Translations under genes and position numbers: made by a program
NCBI GenBank assembly: GCA_012270065.1
Contig: JAAXJB010000078.1
Span: 19,987 to 83,986, forward strand
Reading direction: 5' to 3'
Source of the DNA: Rubripirellula sp.
GTDB lineage: Bacteria > Planctomycetota > Planctomycetia > Pirellulales > Pirellulaceae
Length of the DNA stretch: 64,000 nucleotides
Notes under the pieces: model-generated
What the model was told of the DNA's origin: nothing
Databases searched by the model: none
What the model saw: only the letters and a program-made list of their open reading frames with translations
In this document: positions 1-9,215 of the stretch, one piece after another
Numbering within the stretch: the first letter of the stretch is position 1
How the letters are laid out: each line of letters begins with the position of its first letter

Positions 1-2
1 CA

Positions 3-317
3 GCGAAATGGCGACACGTATCGGACGAACTTTATGATCGACTGCGCGGTCCCGCCGAAAACCTACACGTACTGGCCGCTGCCTACTCGGATAAATCGAC
101 CAATGGAACGGGAGAGAATGAACCGGTGCTTTTCACGATCAATTACGGCAAAGGACGCGTATTCCACACGGTGATGGGCGACAATGTGCAACAGATGAAT
201 TGCGTTGGTTTCGCCGTTACGCTGCAACGTGGCGCAGAATGGGCCGCAACTGGCCACGTCACACAGGAAATTCCCGAAAAAATGCCCACCTCTGAGACTG
301 TCTTACGAGTGAACTGA
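3..317 (+). CDS. ThuA-like domain protein, C-terminal part (5' end outside window)
   Basis: The reading frame is open at the left edge and ends in TGA at 315-317, so only the last 104 residues are seen. The visible stretch reads ELYDRL, then VLAAAYSD, then [21 protein letters not shown]. This is the usual C-terminal half of ThuA-like (trehalose-utilisation type, glutamine-amidotransferase fold) proteins, in which a glycine-rich YGKGRVF..T.GH/D strand-turn closes the domain. Planctomycetes carry many secreted ThuA-like proteins linked to sugar metabolism. The substrate is unknown. It precedes the S9 peptidase gene by 44 bp on the same strand, so co-transcription is possible. The family call is by motif only. 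Confidence 0.72.
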   Translation, partial: AKWRHVSDELYDRLRGPAENLHVLAAAYSDKSTNGTGENEPVLFTINYGKGRVFHTVMGDNVQQMNCVGFAVTLQRGAEWAATGHVTQEIPEKMPTSETVLRVN

Positions 318-361
318 CACACTTTATCCACTACAGATTCTTCTTTTACGTACGATAGAGA

Positions 362-2413
362 ATGACCATTCAAACATCCTCCAAACTGGCGTTGGCATTA
401 TTTGCCGGCGGAGCATTCACTTGCCTTGCAATGCTTCAAACCAAAGTAACCAAAGCTGAAACCCCGCTTCTGGATCGGGAGCTGTTTTTCGGAAACCCTC
501 AGATAGCTGGTGGTCAACTTAGCCCCGACGGCAAGTTCATCTCATTCATGAAGCCCTACAATGGGATCATGAATGTGTGGGTCAAGGAATTTGCCGAACC
601 GTTTGAGAAAGCTCGACCACTGACCGACTCGAAGCGGCCGTTGTATGGCTACACTTGGACAGAAGACGGTAATTTCATTCTTTTCGTCAAGGACTCTGAT
701 GGCGACGAGAACATGAATCTGTTCGCTGTCGATCCCAATGCGAAACCCGCCGCCGATAAAGAGACGCCCGAATCTCGCAACCTGACACCACTCAAAGGTG
801 TCAGGGCGCAGATGATACACGCTAGTCAGAACAATCCCGATTTGTTGTGGGTCGGACTGAATGATCGCGACAAAGCGTGGCACGACCTGTACCGACTGGA
901 AATCTCCACCGGAAAATTGACTCTGGTCTACGAGAATAAAGATCGCATTACCGGCTACGAGTTTGATTGGGATGACAATCTTCGTCTGCTCAGTCGAACG
1001 GATCCTGCTGGAAATCAGACGCTTTTACGGATAGACGGCGACAATTTGGAGCCAATTTATGAAACCAACGTGAACGAAAATGCTAGCGTCAGCGGGTGGG
1101 ACCGCAAGAATGAGTCGATGTATTTGATCACCAATCAAGGTGATCTGGATTTGACGACTCTATACAAGATGAATCCCAAAACGAAAGAAATGGAACTCGT
1201 CGAAAGTGATCCCGAGAAGCAAGTTGATTTCGGGGGATTGCGACTCGATCGAAACACCCGGGCGGTGATTTCGACTTCGTACACCGATGATAAGACTCGG
1301 TACTACTGGCGTGATAAGACCTGGGAAGGCAACTACAAATTTCTACAAGATAGTTTCCCGGGTCGCGAAATCTCATTCCAAAGCTCGACAAACGACTACA
1401 ACAAGTTTTTGATAGCAGTACACGGAGATAAATACGCTGCGGAGGCATGGTACTTTGATGCAAAGAAACGTGAGTTGATTCATCAGTACACTCCCCGCCC
1501 CGAACTGAAAGAAGTTGAAGAGTATTTGGCTCCGATGATACCCATTCGTTACGCAAGTAGTGATGGGTTGGAGATTCCCGGCTACCTTACCGTACCTGCG
1601 GGTGTTGAAGCAAAAAACCTACCCGTTGTCGTACTGGTTCACGGTGGTCCCAAGGGGCCACGCGACAACTGGGGCTACAATTCTCTGGTTCAATTCCTGG
1701 CAAATCGAGGTTATGCGGTTCTGCAGCCGAACTTTCGGGCAAGCGGTGGATACGGAAAGAATTTCCTTAACGCTGGTGACCTGCAATGGGGCAAGCTCAT
1801 GCAGGACGACATCACTTGGGGCGTCAAACACTTGATTCAAAAGGGTATCGCCGATAAAGATCGCATCGCCATCATGGGCGGAAGCTACGGCGGCTATGCG
1901 ACGCTTGCCGGACTGGCGTTCACACCAGATCTTTACGCCTGTGGAGTCGATATCGTCGGGCCCAGCAATATTTTCACGCTGCTCGATTCAATCCCCGCTT
2001 ACTGGGAGGCAGGAAAAGCTTTCCTGTATGGCATGGTCGGCGACCCAAAAACCGAGGAAGGCAAAGAACGCATCAGGAACGCGAGCCCACTGTTTAGCGC
2101 AAGCAAGATTTCCAAACCGCTGTTGATTATTCAAGGCGCCAACGACCCAAGAGTCAAACAAGCCGAGGCAGATCAAATCGTGATCGCCCTACGGAATAGG
2201 GGACAGAAAGTAAGTTACCTGCTAGCCGATGATGAAGGTCACGGATTTGCCAAACCGATCAATCGAATGGCCATGTATGCCGAAATAGAAGCATTTCTTG
2301 CTGACCAGATCGGTGGCCGCGCCCAAAAAGAAATGTCCCACGAAGTCGCCAAACGACTCGAACAACTTCGCGTCGACGTCAGCAAAGTTACTCACGAACC
2401 AAGCAAGAACTGA
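362..2413 (+). CDS. secreted S9 family peptidase (prolyl oligopeptidase/acylaminoacyl-peptidase type)
   Basis: 683 residues. An N-terminal hydrophobic segment (about residues 8-30, ending near TKAE) looks like a signal peptide, so the enzyme should act in the periplasm or outside. Residues 35-370 form a WD40-like beta-propeller with repeated strand patterns such as [10 protein letters not shown]. Residues 385-650 are the alpha/beta-hydrolase domain, with an oxyanion-region HGGP motif and the nucleophile elbow GGSYGG. The catalytic triad can be read as Ser508, Asp595 (GANDPR) and His627 (DEGHGF). The family cleaves short peptides, often after Pro or at blocked N-termini. The C-terminal ~35 residues are charged and outside the fold. 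A shorter start is unlikely because the signal peptide begins here. The family is confident; the substrate is not. Confidence 0.93.
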   Translation: MTIQTSSKLALALFAGGAFTCLAMLQTKVTKAETPLLDRELFFGNPQIAGGQLSPDGKFISFMKPYNGIMNVWVKEFAEPFEKARPLTDSKRPLYGYTWTEDGNFILFVKDSDGDENMNLFAVDPNAKPAADKETPESRNLTPLKGVRAQMIHASQNNPDLLWVGLNDRDKAWHDLYRLEISTGKLTLVYENKDRITGYEFDWDDNLRLLSRTDPAGNQTLLRIDGDNLEPIYETNVNENASVSGWDRKNESMYLITNQGDLDLTTLYKMNPKTKEMELVESDPEKQVDFGGLRLDRNTRAVISTSYTDDKTRYYWRDKTWEGNYKFLQDSFPGREISFQSSTNDYNKFLIAVHGDKYAAEAWYFDAKKRELIHQYTPRPELKEVEEYLAPMIPIRYASSDGLEIPGYLTVPAGVEAKNLPVVVLVHGGPKGPRDNWGYNSLVQFLANRGYAVLQPNFRASGGYGKNFLNAGDLQWGKLMQDDITWGVKHLIQKGIADKDRIAIMGGSYGGYATLAGLAFTPDLYACGVDIVGPSNIFTLLDSIPAYWEAGKAFLYGMVGDPKTEEGKERIRNASPLFSASKISKPLLIIQGANDPRVKQAEADQIVIALRNRGQKVSYLLADDEGHGFAKPINRMAMYAEIEAFLADQIGGRAQKEMSHEVAKRLEQLRVDVSKVTHEPSKN

Positions 2414-2446
2414 GCCACGACCGGGCAATGAGATCAACCTGAACAA

Positions 2447-2452
2447 CAAGGA
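2447..2452 (+). promoter_or_regulatory. ribosome binding site fixing the start at 2460
   Basis: AAGGAG lies 7 bp before ATG 2460. It supports that start over upstream in-frame codons that lie inside the peptidase gene. Confidence 0.7.
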
Positions 2453-2459
2453 GCATATT

Positions 2460-3410
2460 ATGAAACGCCGTGATTTTGTTACCGCTACCGCTGCAATCGG
2501 TGCTGCGAGCCTCGCCGCAAGTTCCTCAAATGCACTGGCCAGTCCCGATAGCACACCGGACCGGCGGGAGTTCAAACTGAAGTACGCACCACACTTCAAT
2601 ATGTTCAAAAACTCAGCCGGTGATGATCCAATCGATCAACTGAAGTTTGCGGCTGACCAAGGCTTCACTGCCTGGGAAGACAACGGAATGAAAAAACGCG
2701 ACGTTGATCTGCAATCGAAAATTGCCAAGACGATGGAACAACTTGGCATGCAGATGGGAGTCTTCGTGGCCCATGGATCGATCGGCAACCTGACCTTCGC
2801 CCGCAAGGACAAGGACGTCTGGGCCTCGGTGCTGAAGGACATTCGCGATTCCATCGAAGTTGCCAAGCGAGTCAATGCAAAGTGGGTGACCGTTGTCCCA
2901 GGCAATGTCGATGAAACCGGACGAGACCGACTTGCGATGGGCTACCAAACTGCCAACGTCATCGAATTACTCAGGCGTTGTGCGGAGATTCTTGAGCCAC
3001 ACAACATTGTGATGGTACTTGAACCACTCAACTGGTTCGCCAACCATGGTGGAACTTTTCTGAAAGGTTCACCGCAGGCCTATTCAATCTGCAAGGCGGT
3101 AGACAGTCCGTCCTGTAAGATCCTGTTCGATATTTACCACCAGCAGATCACTGAAGGTAACTTGATTCCAAACATCGGAAAATGCTGGGACGAAATCGGC
3201 TATTTCCAATGCGGAGACAATCCGGGACGCAAAGAACCCGGAACAGGCGAAATCAACTATCAAAACGTCTTCAAGTACATACACTCACGTGGATACGATG
3301 GCGTGCTCGGCATGGAGCACGGCAACTCCAAAAAAGGCGGCGAAGGTGAGCAGGCCGTGATTGAAGCCTATGTCGAAGCTGACAATTTCCAGGTGAGCAG
3401 CAAAACCTAG
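2460..3410 (+). CDS. Tat-exported hydroxypyruvate isomerase-like TIM-barrel protein
   Basis: 316 residues from ATG 2460. The N-terminus MKRRDFVTATAAIGAASLAA is a Tat-type signal with an RR motif. The rest is an AP-endonuclease-2/xylose-isomerase-like TIM barrel. Recognisable strand ends include VVPG, VLEPLN, LFDIYHQQ, YFQCGDNPGR.EPGTGEINY and MEHG, which carry the acidic and histidine residues that bind the divalent metal in hydroxypyruvate isomerase (Hyi) and related sugar isomerases. Exported isomerase-like proteins of this kind are very common in planctomycetes and often accompany oxidoreductases, but their substrate is generally unknown. It follows the S9 peptidase by 46 bp and is probably in the same transcript. 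No catalytic residue appears lost. The Hyi-like family is confident; true hydroxypyruvate activity is only an inference. Confidence 0.85.
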   Translation: MKRRDFVTATAAIGAASLAASSSNALASPDSTPDRREFKLKYAPHFNMFKNSAGDDPIDQLKFAADQGFTAWEDNGMKKRDVDLQSKIAKTMEQLGMQMGVFVAHGSIGNLTFARKDKDVWASVLKDIRDSIEVAKRVNAKWVTVVPGNVDETGRDRLAMGYQTANVIELLRRCAEILEPHNIVMVLEPLNWFANHGGTFLKGSPQAYSICKAVDSPSCKILFDIYHQQITEGNLIPNIGKCWDEIGYFQCGDNPGRKEPGTGEINYQNVFKYIHSRGYDGVLGMEHGNSKKGGEGEQAVIEAYVEADNFQVSSKT

Positions 3411-3639
3411 ATTGTAGTCATACCGCGTGGCGCTACTGGAGCAACTCCACGGGGACAGGGACAGCCCATCTTCTTCGCGCTCGCCGACCACCACAGCGGC
3501 GAGATGCTGAACGCTCACCTCTTACCCAAAGATTCCCAGGAGACCACCAGCCCAGAAACCGGATTTTTCGGCCGCTGACCATGCCATACCGATCGCCGAA
3601 AATCGCCCGCAGCGCGGCGATGGGAGCACCTGATCCAGC

Positions 3640-3699
3640 AGGTACAGAGCGGTGGCAGGTACAGAGCGGTGGCAGGTACAGAGCGGTGGCAGGTACAGA
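3640..3699. repeat. 17-bp tandem repeat, about 3.5 copies
   Basis: Three exact copies of aggtacagagcggtggc (3640-3656, 3657-3673, 3674-3690) are followed by a half copy. The array sits between the convergent ends of the isomerase-like gene (3410) and the GH-like gene whose stop is at 3707. It is non-coding on both strands as far as can be seen. Confidence 0.9.
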
Positions 3700-3706
3700 A
3701 CCTGCC
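3688..3706. terminator. stem-loop at the end of the 17-bp repeat array
   Basis: GGCAGGT (3688-3694) and ACCTGCC (3700-3706) form a perfect 7-bp stem with a 5-nt loop. It directly abuts the stop codon of the minus-strand gene. There is no T-run, so a role as a bidirectional transcription end or an mRNA 3' stabiliser is an inference. Confidence 0.45.
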
Positions 3707-5152
3707 CTAATCAACTCGCGAAAAGAACACCTTCACATCCGGGTGCATGGTGTACAGTCGCAACTGCCTGCCATCATGTATCAACTGACCGCTCGAGTCG
3801 TTCGTTCGGATGATTGGATTGCCTGGATACTTCTTCCATCGAATGAGATCATCTGAAACAGCGACGCAGGTGGTCCAAGGTCCCTGTCGTTTCTCATCTG
3901 CGTTGGCATGGTAGATCGCGTAATAACGCCCCCGAAGCCGGATCACCTGGTTGAGCGCTATGGCATGGCGATCATAGGCAGACGGTCCTCTGGTCAAGAC
4001 TGGTTCATCCTGAATGTTCGTCCAGGTCCTACGATCTGTCGATGTTGCTAACCAGACAGCTTGGTCACGACGCTCGTAGAACAAATACCATGTTCCATCT
4101 TCAATCCACAGCGTCGGTGTCCCGTATGGTCCAGGTGAGATTGGAGATCCATCCTGGTTCCGGACATCGAGGCGTCCCTGGTCGGTCCAGTTAATCCCAT
4201 CGATCGAATTCAGCATGTGTGGGATGTCGTCAAGACCTTCGGCGACCATGTAATACCTGTCGCCATGGCGCACCACATGCACATCCTCAGTCCACGACTC
4301 GCCAAAGACCGGATTGGCTGGATGACGTTTCCAAGTCAGACCATCGGAGGACGTCGCATAACCCAGCATCTTCTTGGCGGATCTTTCACCACGGTAGCCG
4401 GTGTACCACAAGTGCCACCGTTCGCCATCCTTCAAAATGTAGCCGCGCTCCCGAATTTTCCGGTCCCAGGTTTCAGTGCCGGTTCCAGTGAAGATTGGGT
4501 TGTCAGGATGAGGCGTGAAGTTCACCAATTCGTCTGGAAATAAACCTTCATCTTCCGAATCAGGCGTGACCTTGACGGAAATTTCACCCACCGCACGTGT
4601 CGCTGCTTCCCTCTCAACCTTAGCCATCTTGCACAACTGGACCGATCTGGCTTTGGAAGTGAGCAGTGGGACATTTGAGTTTTCAAGAGACACCCCTGAA
4701 CGCGCCTTCATCGCAATCCGGTAGTTACCCAGAGCGTCGGGAAAGTTTGTGTCCAAAACCGAAATTGTCTTCGACTGCTCGGCGAGAGTTACATTGGCTC
4801 GCACCAGGGCATTCAAATGCCGATGACTCCAGCCTGCATAATCTGCCGAAACTGGTTTTAACTGCAGCGGTTTACCATCCAGTTCAAGATACAATTGCTT
4901 GGCAAGCAGCGGCAGAATCAAGTCTCTGTACTGATTCCACTTTTGAGAAAAATCCTTGACAGGGTTCACACCATTCTTACGAAGTTCTTTCGCCAAGGTT
5001 ATCTCATTCATCGCGAGTGAGTACTCGACCAGCACGCAATCAGCCTTCACAACGATTTGAACACGACGTTCAATTTCTCCATCGCGAAGCTCATGGGCAT
5101 GAGCGGACGTAATGCCCAGCAACAGAATCAAGCCGAGCGACAATCGAGACAT
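3707..5152 (-). CDS. secreted five-bladed propeller glycosidase-like protein (GH43/GH32 clan type)
   Basis: 481 residues from ATG 5152; a TTG two codons upstream is the alternative start. Residues 1-20 form a signal peptide ending ITSAHAHE. Residues 20-150 are a separate N-terminal domain (LVEYSLAMNEITLAKEL) that resembles exported HupE-type N-terminal regions and is unusual in front of a glycosidase fold. Residues 195-480 show repeated blades of the pattern NP(I/V)F..., WHLWYTGYR, GYATS.DGLTW, YYMVAEG and WYLFYERR, typical of GH32/43/68/130-like beta-propellers that bind and cleave terminal sugars. The probable acidic residues are visible (TWDRKIRERG, ESWTEDVH), but I cannot assign the catalytic pair. 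It is the last gene of a minus-strand cluster with three PQQ-like propellers. Substrate unknown. Confidence 0.75.
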   Translation of the reverse strand: MSRLSLGLILLLGITSAHAHELRDGEIERRVQIVVKADCVLVEYSLAMNEITLAKELRKNGVNPVKDFSQKWNQYRDLILPLLAKQLYLELDGKPLQLKPVSADYAGWSHRHLNALVRANVTLAEQSKTISVLDTNFPDALGNYRIAMKARSGVSLENSNVPLLTSKARSVQLCKMAKVEREAATRAVGEISVKVTPDSEDEGLFPDELVNFTPHPDNPIFTGTGTETWDRKIRERGYILKDGERWHLWYTGYRGERSAKKMLGYATSSDGLTWKRHPANPVFGESWTEDVHVVRHGDRYYMVAEGLDDIPHMLNSIDGINWTDQGRLDVRNQDGSPISPGPYGTPTLWIEDGTWYLFYERRDQAVWLATSTDRRTWTNIQDEPVLTRGPSAYDRHAIALNQVIRLRGRYYAIYHANADEKRQGPWTTCVAVSDDLIRWKKYPGNPIIRTNDSSGQLIHDGRQLRLYTMHPDVKVFFSRVD

Positions 5153-5295
5153 TGCCAACCTTTTTTGTTAAAACAGGTTTTGCAGAAGCGCTGTCGCAAA
5201 CATCATGGAGGTTGCGTTGCAATCCTCATCCGACAGCCTCATGGGAGTCGCATCACCCTCACCGCAGGAGGATGATGCGGAGGATTCAATCAGTG

Positions 5296-6849
5296 CTACT
5301 TGGCACTTGCGTCTTCTTCGATCACCCACAGCTTGGTTGGGCTCTCGCTCATGTAGTAAAGGCGGCCATTTGCTGCAACGGGCGTTGTACGGAGCTTTGT
5401 GCCATCATCGTGCTCAATCTCCGCAAGTAACTCCATCTCTTTACCATGTTTGAAAACGTACATGATCCCATCGTCGTTGCCGACAAAGACCTTACCATCG
5501 GCGACACATGGCGACGACCAAGTATTGGCGAACATGTTTTCTGTCCAATACAACTCGCCTGTGTTAGCATCCAGACAATGAACGTGCCCGCCGAGTTCAG
5601 TGATGTAAAGAATGTCATCCATGATCGCACAGGTCGACATCGACCGGCCAAAGTAGTACGTCTCGTCAGTCGGACTTGGTTTACCCTCGAGCACTGGACC
5701 ACCGTAGTGCCATATTTGTGCTGAATCAGGATTTGGTTTTTCTTTTAGCTCGGGTTCGCGAGCCACAACCAAGGTCGGTGAAACGTCTTTATCCTGCCTT
5801 GTTGGTGTCTTTGTGATGTCGATGCAATAAAGGTGGCCAACACCGGTGTCGTGCTCGGGGTCCTGCCCGACGGCGATATAAAGCTTGTCCTTATAGACGA
5901 CTGGAGTACCAACAAAATCATTTGCGGTACCACGCCCGCCGAGTCTGTAGACGGCGTCTTTTGGATTGCAGTCGAATTTCCACAACAGTTCACCTGTCGG
6001 CGTAAAGCTGTAGATCCAACCGTCTCCACCGGGAAAGATCAACTGTGGCTTACCATTTGGCTGGGCATAGGTTGGATTTGACCACTGACCATGCATGATG
6101 TTTCGTCGCGATTGACCCGGCAAGTTACTGGACCAAAGGACTTTACCGCTGTTCTTGTCAAGTGCCAGAAAGCTTGGCGAATCTTCCGAGGGAACACGCA
6201 AGTGTGCCGCGTCGACCCCGTTACTGGTAACGAGAAACAACGTATCACCAACGATCATCGGTGAGCATGTCGCAATGTTGTGTGGGAACACATTCAACTC
6301 GCCGATCATGTCGACCTTCCAAAGGATCTTGCCTGTCTTGATTTCAGCGCAAATCGCTTCGCAACGATTCCCGATGTACCAGAATCGATCGCCTTCAATG
6401 CAAGGTGTTGAACAAATCCCCTGTTGCGGCCAGTCCCAAACGCGACCAGCTTTGAGTTTATCATGGACGATTTGCCAGAGGAAATCACCTTTCTTTTCAT
6501 CGAAGCACATCATGACCCCCTTGTCGCCTTTGATGGCGGGATCACGAGGGAACTCATTATTCGTACCAATCAGGATCCGCCCGTCGCTCATTACCGGACC
6601 GCCGTAGGCACGTGAACCCAACTGAATGGAGTAAGCCACGTTTGTGCCATCTTCGATGTCCCAGGATTCAGGAATCCCCTTGACCAGAGGATTCGCAAAG
6701 TTGCGCTGCAAATGGCCGCCATACATACGCCAGTCTTTTGGCGAAAGCTTCAGCAATTCAGGGGAATCCTGTGCTCCGACGGGGGCCAAGCACAGCAGGG
6801 TCTGCGAAGCCAGTGCCAGCAACAAGGTTCTTGTGAGTATGTTTCGCAT
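5296..6849 (-). CDS. secreted PQQ-like beta-propeller repeat protein
   Basis: 517 residues from ATG 6849, which begins a signal peptide (MRNILTRTLLLALASQTLLC... ending PVGAQD). Upstream in-frame codons would put a non-signal extension in front. Repeats of the form GKILWKV, GKVLWSS, GELLWKFDC, CLDANTGELYW and CVADGKVFVGNDDG occur about every 40-50 residues and define a PQQ-dehydrogenase-like (BamB-like) propeller. Residues that bind PQQ plus calcium in true quinoprotein dehydrogenases cannot be confirmed by eye, so this may be a structural or binding protein rather than an enzyme. It lies 58 bp downstream of another PQQ-like gene on the same strand, probably in one operon. Function unknown. 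Confidence 0.85.
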   Translation of the reverse strand: MRNILTRTLLLALASQTLLCLAPVGAQDSPELLKLSPKDWRMYGGHLQRNFANPLVKGIPESWDIEDGTNVAYSIQLGSRAYGGPVMSDGRILIGTNNEFPRDPAIKGDKGVMMCFDEKKGDFLWQIVHDKLKAGRVWDWPQQGICSTPCIEGDRFWYIGNRCEAICAEIKTGKILWKVDMIGELNVFPHNIATCSPMIVGDTLFLVTSNGVDAAHLRVPSEDSPSFLALDKNSGKVLWSSNLPGQSRRNIMHGQWSNPTYAQPNGKPQLIFPGGDGWIYSFTPTGELLWKFDCNPKDAVYRLGGRGTANDFVGTPVVYKDKLYIAVGQDPEHDTGVGHLYCIDITKTPTRQDKDVSPTLVVAREPELKEKPNPDSAQIWHYGGPVLEGKPSPTDETYYFGRSMSTCAIMDDILYITELGGHVHCLDANTGELYWTENMFANTWSSPCVADGKVFVGNDDGIMYVFKHGKEMELLAEIEHDDGTKLRTTPVAANGRLYYMSESPTKLWVIEEDASAK

Positions 6850-6907
6850 TGATTGATGAACTCCGATGTGTATCAAGCGGAATCGCCCGCCCAAGGTAAA
6901 GCTTGTT

Positions 6908-9136
6908 TTATTGAACGAGGATGTTGTCATAGTAAATCGTTGTACCAGGCTTTGGCGGTTGAATACCGAGAGCCGAACCGTAAATACCGGGTGATCCCGA
7001 AGGATTCGGATTCTCATCAGTCAGGTCCAACATCCACTCGGATGGCTCTGCTTCACCTTTCTTCCAAGCCTTGCCCAAAACATGAGAGTGTTCATCCTCA
7101 GCTACAACTTTTATCTTTAGCCTGTACCAGGTATCTGGCTCCCAAGCGAAATCGATTTCTTTTGCGACCCGCGGAATTGCATCCCAAGCGGATACGCGAA
7201 GCTTCTGCTCGTTACCAACCATTTGCAAAATGTAACGATGCGCTGTCACTCCCATATTGGGCATATTGTCACGAACTTTCTCACCCATCACATCTGCAGA
7301 AACCGTGTAGCCTTTCATGTCTGGTGTACCAATGAACGCATACCACTGACGATAGAAAGGAACCGCAATCGTCGCGGTCTTCATCAGCACTGTGTTGCCG
7401 TCCTCGAGTTCCTTTGTGACATATCGCAACTGCGTGTTCGTCCACCCACCAGGAACCAAACCGGCTCCAGTGCTTTCAAAATCCTCTCGATACGGCAAGG
7501 TTGGAACCTGCCGAACACGAACGCTTGCCTCCAAATCACCTGCAGTTGCAACGAGGCTACCACTTTGTCCGCCAGAGATCTTTGGTGCGGTGAAACTGCC
7601 ACCATCAATTTCACCCTTCAGGACTGGTCGTATGGCATCTTTGCCAAGACCGGGCCCAGGCTTCATTGCAGCCAGCTTCAATTCGATCGGTGTTGTCCTA
7701 ATGAACTGTCCCTTCGCATCAAACAAATTTGCTTTAAAGTCAACTCGTTCACCTGCTACAACAGTTACTTCCGCTGGCACAACTTGCAATTGAGCAGGCT
7801 CGCCCGACGGATTGGCGAGAGGAACGCCAGGCTGCTCTGGAATTTCAGCCGGCGACTTTTTGTATTTTCCAAGACAGTAAAATTCTTCCGTCGTTCCAAA
7901 GTAAACGCAACCATTTGCGATCGCGGCTGAACCCTGCACTTCCACGTCGAACTCCGGATCAGCAGGCTGGAAACGTTTTCGGGAGATTCTCTTACCATCG
8001 TTGTTCGCATCCAGAATATGAAAGTAGCCATGAACCGAACTAAGGTAGATTTTGCCATCCCCATAAGCAGGTGAACCGGTGCAGTTACGGCCAAACTTCG
8101 CACGCCACAAACGCTCGCCAGTCTTTGCATCGAAACAATACAAACGGCCTTGGCGGTCAGGCAGAAACAGCTTGCCCCCCTGCAACAACGGTGAAGGGTA
8201 TTTGAATTCGATGCCGTCTTTCTCCCAAACAATCTCGGGCTCTGCACCACCAATGTCGAGACAGGCGACTCTACCAACGGTTGCACGCCCGGGAATCTCT
8301 TCGCCGTGTGCCGCGTAAAGCAAGTTGCCATCCACGACGGGAGCGGGATTCATGGCCCCGTTTCCAAACTCAAAGCTCCAGACTTTTTTGCCTGTGTTGA
8401 CCTGAAATGCATGCAGATTTCCATCGCCACCACCGCTGATCAAAATTCGCTGTCCGTTGATCGTCGTAACCACGGGAATGCAACGATAGGTATTGGATGG
8501 ACGGATGCCAGTGGTACTCCACCAAACCATCTCACCGGTGGTCTTATCGAACGCGACAAACCGGACACCTCCACCACCATGGGCACCCCAGTTGGAACTG
8601 ATCATGCTGATGATCACAAGGTTACCTTCGACGATCGGACTGGTAACGCGACCACCATAGCCAGTGATGCGCCCGAACTCTTCGGTCATCGACTTTTGCC
8701 ATTTGACCTCGCCAGTTTCACCATCAAAACAAAACAACAATCCCTGCGTTCCATGGGCGTAGACATTTCCGGTCTCTGGGTCGCCAACCGGCACGGTCCA
8801 ACCAAGCCGAATACTCACAATCGGCGTAAAGAAGATGCCAAAGCGATGCTCCCAGATCACATCCCCAGTTCTTGCATCCATGCAAATGACGCGTTCCTGT
8901 TCGTCGGCGTCTTCGCCGATTCGGCTAACGGCATAAACCCTGTCGTTCATCACGATGGGAGTGGAACGGCAACTTACATCCTTTTTCATCCACAACACGT
9001 CGTCGATGTCTGAAGGCAACTCAGTCTCGCGCGAAACACCGTTCTTTTCAGGGCCACGCCAATTCGTCCAGTCGCCGGCGAAAACCGAACCAGCGCATAA
9101 TACGAGAGTTGCGAATAGTACGACACTAAGTTTCAT
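6908..9136 (-). CDS. secreted PQQ-like beta-propeller protein with a C-terminal LamG-like domain
   Basis: 742 residues. The signal peptide is MKLSVVLFATLVLCAGSVFAG; the mature chain opens with DWTNWRGPEKNGVS, the standard opening of planctomycete PQQ-propeller proteins. Residues 30-430 carry propeller blades (MDARTGDVIWEH, CFDGETGEVKW, VNTGKKVWSF, CFDAKTGERLWR). Residues 445-545 look like an Ig-like or cadherin-like linker. Residues 560-742 have the sandwich pattern of a concanavalin/LamG-type fold (LPYREDFES, GYTVSADVMG, YRLKIKV, GTTIYYDNILVQ), often used for carbohydrate binding. This suggests surface or periplasmic glycan binding or redox, but no catalytic residues are assigned. It is the middle gene of three adjacent PQQ-like genes. 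Confidence 0.85.
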   Translation of the reverse strand: MKLSVVLFATLVLCAGSVFAGDWTNWRGPEKNGVSRETELPSDIDDVLWMKKDVSCRSTPIVMNDRVYAVSRIGEDADEQERVICMDARTGDVIWEHRFGIFFTPIVSIRLGWTVPVGDPETGNVYAHGTQGLLFCFDGETGEVKWQKSMTEEFGRITGYGGRVTSPIVEGNLVIISMISSNWGAHGGGGVRFVAFDKTTGEMVWWSTTGIRPSNTYRCIPVVTTINGQRILISGGGDGNLHAFQVNTGKKVWSFEFGNGAMNPAPVVDGNLLYAAHGEEIPGRATVGRVACLDIGGAEPEIVWEKDGIEFKYPSPLLQGGKLFLPDRQGRLYCFDAKTGERLWRAKFGRNCTGSPAYGDGKIYLSSVHGYFHILDANNDGKRISRKRFQPADPEFDVEVQGSAAIANGCVYFGTTEEFYCLGKYKKSPAEIPEQPGVPLANPSGEPAQLQVVPAEVTVVAGERVDFKANLFDAKGQFIRTTPIELKLAAMKPGPGLGKDAIRPVLKGEIDGGSFTAPKISGGQSGSLVATAGDLEASVRVRQVPTLPYREDFESTGAGLVPGGWTNTQLRYVTKELEDGNTVLMKTATIAVPFYRQWYAFIGTPDMKGYTVSADVMGEKVRDNMPNMGVTAHRYILQMVGNEQKLRVSAWDAIPRVAKEIDFAWEPDTWYRLKIKVVAEDEHSHVLGKAWKKGEAEPSEWMLDLTDENPNPSGSPGIYGSALGIQPPKPGTTIYYDNILVQ

Positions 9137-9215
9137 TACGTGGTGCTCCGGGTTGGTCTGGTTCGTTGCTAGGGAAATTCACGGCAAATGAAAGGGGAAA
9201 TTGAAATGGCTCGCT

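Noticed and set aside
3640..3699. Possible CRISPR array
   Set aside because: The units are directly abutting 17-mers without spacers and there are no cas genes.
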